A DNA stretch of 27,812 nt from Lachnospiraceae bacterium UBA3814 (GTDB lineage: Bacteria > Bacillota > Clostridia > Lachnospirales > Lachnospiraceae), in assembly GCA_002368575.1 (NCBI GenBank), contig DFEA01000025.1:30055-57866 (forward strand), read 5' to 3'. This document shows, in pieces, positions 23,081 through 27,812 of the stretch; position 1 is the stretch's first letter; the number at the start of each line of letters is the position of its first letter. Position numbers and translations under genes: made by a program. A model generated the notes under the pieces. The model was not told the origin of the DNA and did not search any database. It was given only the letters and a program-made list of their open reading frames with translations.

Positions 23081-23788
23081 ATGAAAGCCATAAGATCATT
23101 TTTTGTTTTTTTTATCCTTATTCTGGCCCTTTATCCGAAGACGGCGGTAAGGGCTTCGGATCTTACGGATATGCAGACAGTTACCGAGATCACCCTGAGG
23201 ATGCTTAACGGACTGCCGACCTCGTTAGAGGAGCAATTGGGGGTGTCGGCGCCCTGTCTGTTTGATAAAGTATCTGGGGGTACCGGCTGCATCATCATAG
23301 GAGACAGCAGGATAACAGCGATGAACGCTGCCTGCAGAGTGAACGCGACCCCGGACAACTGGTTCGCGATAGCCTGTGCGGGAACACACATGAATTATCT
23401 TTCCGAGGTCGCGATACCGGCTGCTGAGCTTCTTGAGGCGGCTCATCCCGAGATCACCCACTGGAAATATATCATCAATATGGGACTTACCGATCTGGAT
23501 AAGGCAAAGAGCTATTCGGATTATCTCTCAGCACTTTCGGTAAACAAGGATGTATATTTTGTTTCGGTAAACCCTACCTCAAAAACTGTCATAACCGGTA
23601 ATTTCGGGCTTACGAATAAAAGGATAGCCGCTTTTAATTCTGTGATAAGCTCAATTCCTTCGGTAAAATATATAGATACCTATGCTTATCTTATGCAGAC
23701 AGGCTATAATACGGTAGAGGACGGCTTTCATTATGATCCGGATACCACAAGGAGGATATATCAGGCTATAAGGCTGCTAGTTGGCTGA
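23081..23788 (+). CDS. Exported SGNH/GDSL-type hydrolase-like protein
   Basis: The protein has 235 residues, with a signal peptide (MKAIRSFFVFFILILALYP, cleavage probably after VRA near residue 25). Block I is IIIGDSR (71-77) with nucleophile Ser76. The C-terminal catalytic pair is in DGFHYD (Asp214, His217), as in SGNH hydrolases that add or remove acetyl groups on carbohydrates. Blocks II and III are weak: a CAGTH segment near 99 and NMGLTDLD in place of the usual GxND, so activity is likely but not certain. The ATG at 23081 follows GAGGTAGAGGAA; an in-frame codon at 23033 lies inside the epimerase gene. Its neighbours suggest work on a surface polysaccharide. Confidence 0.82.
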   Translation: MKAIRSFFVFFILILALYPKTAVRASDLTDMQTVTEITLRMLNGLPTSLEEQLGVSAPCLFDKVSGGTGCIIIGDSRITAMNAACRVNATPDNWFAIACAGTHMNYLSEVAIPAAELLEAAHPEITHWKYIINMGLTDLDKAKSYSDYLSALSVNKDVYFVSVNPTSKTVITGNFGLTNKRIAAFNSVISSIPSVKYIDTYAYLMQTGYNTVEDGFHYDPDTTRRIYQAIRLLVG

Positions 23789-23817
23789 GTGAAAAAGGGG
23801 GCTACGGGAAGACAAGG

Positions 23818-25653
23818 ATGAAAAAGAGTTTGCTTATACTGTTGACGCTGCTTTCGGCAGCCGTTTCCTTAAACGGCTGTGAATACCCGGGATCAGAGCT
23901 TTCGGAGGCTGCCGGGCAAGATGGGGAGGGGATCGTAAGGGAGCTTGAGGAAATAGAAGAGCTGGTAATTGAGGAGACGGAGGTACTTGCCGGGACAGAG
24001 GAGGAAGAGGAGAGTGACCCTGAGGGGGATAAGCACCTTAAGCTTAAGGTGACGGACCCCGGCTACGACATCTGTTCCCTTTCCTTCTGGCAGAGGCACG
24101 ACTACCGCTACGGTCCCTCCATTATGCTTCATGAGGACGGAAGCATGGATGTGTGGCTGTCCTCTCCCGGAGACAGTAAAAACGAATATGACTACATAAT
24201 GTACAAGCATTCGGACGACGGCGGACAGACCTGGACCGAAGACAAGGCCGTACTGTATCCGACACCGGATTCGATGGACCGGCTCTCGGTGTGCGATCCT
24301 GATGTGTTTTATTATGACGGCTATTACTATATGGGCTACACCTCGACCATAAGCGAGGAGTTCACGGGCTTTTCAAACAGTATCTTCCTTGCCAGGGCAA
24401 AGGAACCGGACGGACCCTATGAAAAATGGAACGGAAGCGGCTTTGGGGGAGTTCCGGAGCCGATACTTTATTATGACGGACCCGGGATAGGCTGGGGGCG
24501 CGGCGAGCCGGCCTTTGTGGTGATGGATGATAAGGTCTTTCTGTATGCCACCATGGACGGTTATACAAGAGATTACGGAAGGATAAGGGCGACAGAGGTG
24601 TGGACTGCCGATCTTGATGAAGACTGGCCTGAAAAGCTTGAATTTCAGGGCTACGCCGTTGACAGGACAGATTCCCCGGAGGGAGCGGAATATGTTTATT
24701 CCGACTGTGACTCTCTTGATGTTTCCTATGTTGAGGAGTACGGGAAGTTCGTGGCTGTCTGCACCAACCGCAGGTTTTATACGGACAGCTGCCTCCTTTA
24801 TTTTGAATCGGACGACGGGATAAGCTTTGACAGGGTTTCGGAGCTTAATGAAAATGTTGTCTGCGGCTGCCACAACAGCGGCATAATGGGAGACGAGGAG
24901 GGCCATATAGGGCCGGGCGATCCCGTCCTTGTAGGCTATGCCTACGCGGGAGAGGGGAACAGGGAGTGGGGCTCATGGGTCACCCGCTTTGCCCCCGTTT
25001 CAATAGAGCTTTCGGATACCGTGGACAGGAGCGAGGAGGATAAGCAGAACCTGAAGCAGTCCATAAGCTATTCGGGCTCTCAGGGCTCTGAAACAGAAGT
25101 TGTGGGCGCAAATCCCCTTTCCTCCGTTATGGTGCTCGGAGAGGGTGATTTCAGCACACGATTCTTCCGAATGGACGGTAATCACAGAAGGACCTATCTT
25201 AATGCCTCGGATATAAGCTTCAGTAATTATGACGAAAAAATCCTGTCTGTGAAGGACGGGGTGCTTACACCTGTGGCTTTGGGAACGACACTTGCCACGA
25301 TAGGCTATGACGGGGTATACAGGGATATCTGCTTTACGGTGCTTCCGGAGCCTGTGACGCAAAGGGGGGAGATAACGGAGATATTCTCCCCGGTGGAGGA
25401 ATATTATATCTATATGTCCGGAGCCTTCTCCACTGCCGTAAGGCCTCTTATCAGGTACGAGAACAACGAGCTTCACGAGGTCCCCGCGGAGCGCTTAGAG
25501 GCGCTGGGCATCGAGATAGTTTCAGAGGATGAGAGCGTGTGCAGCGTAAGAGTCGATTCCGTGCTGGTCCCCGGCAGGGAAGGGGATACCAGGGTGTATG
25601 TATATCTCAACGGAGAAAGAGGATATGCGGTGGATGTACATGTAAGACAGTAA
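23818..25653 (+). CDS. Lipoprotein with sialidase/GH43-like beta-propeller and Ig-like C-terminus
   Basis: The protein has 611 residues. The signal peptide ends in lipobox SLNGC (Cys21). An acidic tether (about 35-72) is extremely Glu-rich. The body (about 75-400) is built of repeated Trp/Tyr/Gly/Asp-rich strands with a clear Asp-box (SDDGGQTW, 132-139), a second looser one (SDDGISF), and the GH43-like phrase CDPDVFYYDGYYYMGY. It is therefore a five-bladed propeller of the sialidase/GH43 superfamily. Which residues are catalytic cannot be fixed from sequence alone, so it may bind rather than cut glycans. Residues about 430-490 look like a bacterial Ig-like domain (ILSVKDGVLTPVALGTTLATIGYDG), and another beta-rich domain ends the protein. 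It is the last gene of the run starting at 17071. Confidence 0.8.
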   Translation: MKKSLLILLTLLSAAVSLNGCEYPGSELSEAAGQDGEGIVRELEEIEELVIEETEVLAGTEEEEESDPEGDKHLKLKVTDPGYDICSLSFWQRHDYRYGPSIMLHEDGSMDVWLSSPGDSKNEYDYIMYKHSDDGGQTWTEDKAVLYPTPDSMDRLSVCDPDVFYYDGYYYMGYTSTISEEFTGFSNSIFLARAKEPDGPYEKWNGSGFGGVPEPILYYDGPGIGWGRGEPAFVVMDDKVFLYATMDGYTRDYGRIRATEVWTADLDEDWPEKLEFQGYAVDRTDSPEGAEYVYSDCDSLDVSYVEEYGKFVAVCTNRRFYTDSCLLYFESDDGISFDRVSELNENVVCGCHNSGIMGDEEGHIGPGDPVLVGYAYAGEGNREWGSWVTRFAPVSIELSDTVDRSEEDKQNLKQSISYSGSQGSETEVVGANPLSSVMVLGEGDFSTRFFRMDGNHRRTYLNASDISFSNYDEKILSVKDGVLTPVALGTTLATIGYDGVYRDICFTVLPEPVTQRGEITEIFSPVEEYYIYMSGAFSTAVRPLIRYENNELHEVPAERLEALGIEIVSEDESVCSVRVDSVLVPGREGDTRVYVYLNGERGYAVDVHVRQ

Positions 25654-25654
25654 G

Positions 25655-25856
25655 ATGCGCTTTGATCGAAGAAGAGATCCGTTGCGGGTTAAGGCGCTCC
25701 GCGCCGCCGCAGCATTCTGGCTCTTCGGAGGGAAACGTCGTCTCGACACAGAATCGGAAACCTTCGCAGAGTCGTTCATAACGTATAGAAGCTTAAGTTA
25801 ATGACATTGACTCACATAAGCAATACGAGTCTGCGCGTGTGGACGGGGTGACCCGT
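25655..25856 (+). other. Repeat-like leader element between the lipoprotein gene and folE
   Basis: This 235-bp gap holds no recognisable gene. It contains a 48-codon open frame from ATG 25655 to TAA 25799-25801, rich in Arg and without a good SD, and a GC hairpin (GGCGC 25693-25697 / GCGCC 25701-25705). The second copy of the 21-bp repeat follows, then a 16-codon frame from ATG 25801. Last is a 5-bp stem with a GTGA loop (ACGGG 25843-25847 / CCCGT 25852-25856). The 48-codon frame ends Ser-Leu-Ser-stop, the same ending as the COG3044 gene, because both stops lie in the repeat. It looks like a dispersed intergenic element or structured leader rather than a protein gene. Confidence 0.4.
25790..25810 (+). 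repeat. 21-bp exact repeat, copy 2
   Basis: Identical to 20946-20966. Flanks differ on both sides (GCA follows copy 1, CTC follows copy 2). It lies about 80 bases upstream of the folE ATG. Confidence 0.8.
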
Positions 25857-25888
25857 GAATGGTAAGGCAGCGGAAGGGAGTAAATAGG

Positions 25889-26464
25889 ATGGATACCAGA
25901 CCACATGAGATCGATGAGAAAAGGATAAGGGAGGCGGTCCGCGTGCTCTTAGAGGCCATAGGCGAGGATCCGGACAGAGAGGGCCTTCTGGAAACTCCGG
26001 ACAGGGTCGCGCGGATGAGCAGGGAGCTGTTCTCCGGAATGGAGGAGGACCCGGCCGTGCACCTCAGTAAGACCTTTACGACAGGGAGCAGGGGGATGGT
26101 CATCGAAAAGAACATCCGCTTCTATTCCCTTTGTGAACACCATCTTTTGCCGTTTTTCGGATATGTACATATTGCCTACGTTCCGGACGGGACGGTCACC
26201 GGGCTCAGTAAGCTGGCAAGATGCGTGGAGACCTATGCCAGAAGGCTGCAGATACAGGAAAACCTGACTCAGCAGATAATGGAGGCTGTGGATCGTGTGC
26301 TTAAGCCCCGGGGCGTGATGGTAGAGATCTCGGCAGAGCATATGTGCATGTCCATGCGCGGGATCAGGAATGCCTCGGCGCAGACGGTCACCACGGCAAT
26401 GTGCGGATGCTTTGAGGAGGATGTATCGCTTCAGAACGCCTTTTACCAGGCCGTGAGGAGCTGA
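25889..26464 (+). CDS. folE: GTP cyclohydrolase I
   Basis: FolE converts GTP to 7,8-dihydroneopterin triphosphate and formate, the first step of folate synthesis. The 191-residue protein has normal family length. Zinc ligands are Cys82 and His85 in SLCEHHLLPF and Cys153 in HMCMSMRG. ETPDRVARM (35-43) and TGLSKLAR (104-111) are standard. The ATG at 25889 follows GGAAGGGAG; an in-frame GTG at 25859 is inside a hairpin and has no SD. The next gene begins 3 bp after the stop and carries an HD domain of the kind found in clostridial folate clusters. Other folate genes may lie elsewhere. Confidence 0.96.
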   Translation: MDTRPHEIDEKRIREAVRVLLEAIGEDPDREGLLETPDRVARMSRELFSGMEEDPAVHLSKTFTTGSRGMVIEKNIRFYSLCEHHLLPFFGYVHIAYVPDGTVTGLSKLARCVETYARRLQIQENLTQQIMEAVDRVLKPRGVMVEISAEHMCMSMRGIRNASAQTVTTAMCGCFEEDVSLQNAFYQAVRS

Positions 26465-26467
26465 GCC

Positions 26468-27493
26468 ATGCAGCTGACCCTTTTTATGGTGATGAGCATA
26501 GACGGCATAGTCGCGCTTGATGAAGAGACGGATATAAGGGAATATTCCTCCCCTGAGGACCGGGAGTTCTTTATACGGGAGACCTCCGCCTTTGATGCCG
26601 CGATCATGGGACGCTTTTCCTATAATGAGGAGGTGGCATGCAGAAGAAAGTATGTGCTTTCTCACCGGGAGGCCGGTTCGTGCGGTGACGAAAACACCAT
26701 ACTTCTTTGCGGTGATGCCCGGGAGGTCTGCAGTAGGATAGAGGCCGACGGAAATGAAAGAGTGGCGCTTCTGGGAGGGCCGAGAACGAATACCGCCTTC
26801 CTCGGAGAGGGCTTTGTGGACGAGCTTTATCTTACGGTGGAGCCTGTTGTCCTGGGAAGGGGCTTAAACTTTGCGGACGAGGAGCTCAGAGCGTACTGGA
26901 CACTGAGAGAGAGCATCCGCCTGAATGAAAAGGGCACCATAGTCAATCATTATGTGCGTAAGAAAGGGGAAGGAAGCCATTCAGATACAGGAGAAAAGCT
27001 TTCGGAAAGGTGGAGAGCGATCCTTGAAAACCCCCTGTTTGCAGGCACCCTTAAGGGCCTTGAAGCAGCAGAAGCGGACAGGATATTCTGCGGTCACGGC
27101 ATTACCCATCTCCTTGACACCGCAAGGGTCATGTATATCATGGATCTGGAGGAGGGCCTTTATATTTCAAAGGATATCGTCTATGCTGCCGGACTCCTGC
27201 ACGATATGGGAAGGTTGCGCGAATATGAGGAGGGGATCCCGCATGAGAAAGCGTGTATCCCGATCGCCGGAAGGATATTGAGTGAAAGCGGATATACAAA
27301 GGAGGAGAGTGACCTCATTTTAAATGCCATAGCCTCACACAGGGGGAGCGGCCTTACCGGGACCGCACGGGGGTCAGAGCTTGCGGGCCTTCTTTACCGC
27401 GCGGATAAGGGAGTGCGTCTGTGCTTCAGATGTGAGGCCCGGGAGGAATGCAACTGGTCTGAGGAAAGGAAAAATACCCTTATCGGTTATTAA
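26468..27493 (+). CDS. RibD/DHFR-like reductase domain fused to a folate-cluster HD hydrolase
   Basis: The protein has 341 residues in two parts. Residues about 1-165 have the RibD C-terminal/dihydrofolate reductase fold (FMVMSIDGIVA at the start, AAIMGRFSY, then LLGGPRTNTAFL and VDELYLTVEPVVLGRG). Residues about 178-341 are an HD phosphohydrolase: His214, His245-Asp246 in LLHDMGR, His259, His291 and Asp313. It ends with a Cys pattern CFRCEAREECNW, which I recall from HD proteins in clostridial folate operons. The SD GAGGAG overlaps the folE stop, so translation is coupled. Working model: the HD part dephosphorylates dihydroneopterin triphosphate and the other part reduces a pterin or folate. 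Both activities are inferred. Confidence 0.85.
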   Translation: MQLTLFMVMSIDGIVALDEETDIREYSSPEDREFFIRETSAFDAAIMGRFSYNEEVACRRKYVLSHREAGSCGDENTILLCGDAREVCSRIEADGNERVALLGGPRTNTAFLGEGFVDELYLTVEPVVLGRGLNFADEELRAYWTLRESIRLNEKGTIVNHYVRKKGEGSHSDTGEKLSERWRAILENPLFAGTLKGLEAAEADRIFCGHGITHLLDTARVMYIMDLEEGLYISKDIVYAAGLLHDMGRLREYEEGIPHEKACIPIAGRILSESGYTKEESDLILNAIASHRGSGLTGTARGSELAGLLYRADKGVRLCFRCEAREECNWSEERKNTLIGY

Positions 27494-27509
27494 GGGATAC
27501 CTCCCTTAA
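27490..27509 (+). terminator. Hairpin at the end of the folate operon, no T tail
   Basis: TTAAGGGA (27490-27497) pairs with TCCCTTAA (27502-27509) around a 4-base loop and overlaps the stop codon. A second stem (CTTCATA 27514-27520 / TATGAAG 27524-27530) follows. Neither has a T run on the plus strand, so the operon end is plausible but not a textbook terminator. The A run at 27535-27540 serves as a T run for the opposite-strand tRNA. Confidence 0.45.
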
Positions 27510-27541
27510 GAGGCTTCATAGCTTATGAAGGCATAAAAAAG

Positions 27542-27615
27542 CGTATGTGATAGGATTCGAACCCACGACCTTCTGGTCCGTAGCCAGACGCTCTATCCAG
27601 CTGAGCTACACATAC
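27542..27615 (-). tRNA. tRNA-Arg (anticodon ACG)
   Basis: Reading the minus strand, the acceptor stem is GTATGTG with CACATAC, the D stem is GCTC/GAGC, the anticodon stem is TCTGG/CCAGA with loop CTACGGA, and the T arm is GTGGG-TTCGAAT-CCTAT with two G-U pairs. The discriminator is G. The anticodon (27581-27579) is ACG, decoding CGN Arg codons after A34 becomes inosine. CCA is not encoded; C and six T follow directly, which should end transcription. Confidence 0.95.
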
Positions 27616-27652
27616 GCAAAGCCACAGGGGCAACACCCTTGCGACAGAGGCT

Positions 27653-27681
27653 ATCATACCACAATCTGCACCCTTAGTCAA
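27653..27681 (-). promoter_or_regulatory. Predicted promoter of tRNA-Arg
   Basis: On the minus strand, TTGACT (27681-27676), 17 bases, then TATGAT (27658-27653). Transcription near 27646 leaves about 31 bases of 5' leader for RNase P to remove. This is one of the strongest promoters in the window. Confidence 0.8.
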
Positions 27682-27747
27682 GTCACGATGAATTTCATGC
27701 GGGGCAATCGCTTAATACCTCAGGGTTGAGTGGGATATGCTGATTAT

Positions 27748-27771
27748 AAAAAAGCCCGTATCTTCGCGGCT
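27748..27771 (-). terminator. Possible terminator of a minus-strand gene beyond the right edge
   Basis: On the minus strand AGCCG (27771-27767) pairs with CGGGCT (27758-27753), with one bulged G, and runs into TTTTTT. It would end a gene entering from outside the window. The rest of 27682-27812 shows no gene. Confidence 0.45.
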
Positions 27772-27812
27772 ACAATTCACTAAACTTAAAGCAATTTTTA
27801 TAAGCAGAAAAC

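Noticed and set aside
25811..25888. Possible folate (THF) or other riboswitch before folE
   Set aside because: The leader lacks the THF-type conserved core I know; only short stems are visible.
27547..27729. Plus-strand 60-codon frame at the right end
   Set aside because: It lies over the tRNA-Arg gene on the other strand.

Overview
The window reads as a chromosomal segment of an anaerobic Bacillota, most likely a Lachnospiraceae/Butyrivibrio-type Clostridium relative. The evidence is moderate GC, AGGAGG-type ribosome binding sites, classical TTGACA/TATAAT promoters, sugar ABC importers without their own ATPase, lipoproteins with acidic linkers, a chemotaxis receptor and the gene families present. 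This placement is inferred from style, not from a marker gene. No prophage, insertion sequence or CRISPR array was seen.

Layout. (1) 1-3680: a phosphorelay group. A hybrid histidine kinase cut by the window edge (HisKA-HATPase-REC-HPt) is followed by a CheY-like single-domain regulator. Facing them is a REC-HPt-pseudoREC-REC protein with no output domain. (2) 3787-7520: a carbohydrate ABC importer (lipoprotein plus two permeases) with a LacI-type operator, a strong promoter, an intercistronic hairpin and a clear terminator. (3) 7592-10739: larE-larB-larC, which make the nickel-pincer nucleotide cofactor. They have their own promoter, but no larA is present. An exported L,D-transpeptidase follows. 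(4) 11437-14060, minus strand: a NitT/TauT-type ABC importer whose permease and ATPase are fused in one protein, with its lipoprotein receptor. A TetR regulator is divergent. (5) 15046-16865: a methyl-accepting chemotaxis protein. (6) 17071-22143: a metal-handling block with a His-rich COG0523 GTPase, a second COG0523 protein fused to a DUF1980-like domain, a COG3044 ABC-class ATPase, and a CDF exporter with two C-terminal domains. (7) 22156-25653, probably the same transcript: an NAD-dependent epimerase, an exported SGNH-type protein and an Asp-box/beta-propeller lipoprotein. (8) 25655-27493: a repeat-like leader, then folE and a RibD/DHFR-like-HD fusion. (9) A tRNA-Arg(ACG) on the minus strand with its own promoter.

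How the genes may work together. Two blocks converge on transition metals. LarC carries a very long His tract, probably for nickel, and the COG0523/CDF block carries a second long His tract. The four-gene block 17071-22143 is the best candidate for an undescribed system: two non-identical COG0523 GTPases, an uncharacterised ATPase and an exporter in tandem with 11-22 bp gaps. The folE-HD pair looks like a folate cluster in which an HD hydrolase has been joined to a reductase-like domain. Homology calls come from motif reading only; no database search was possible.
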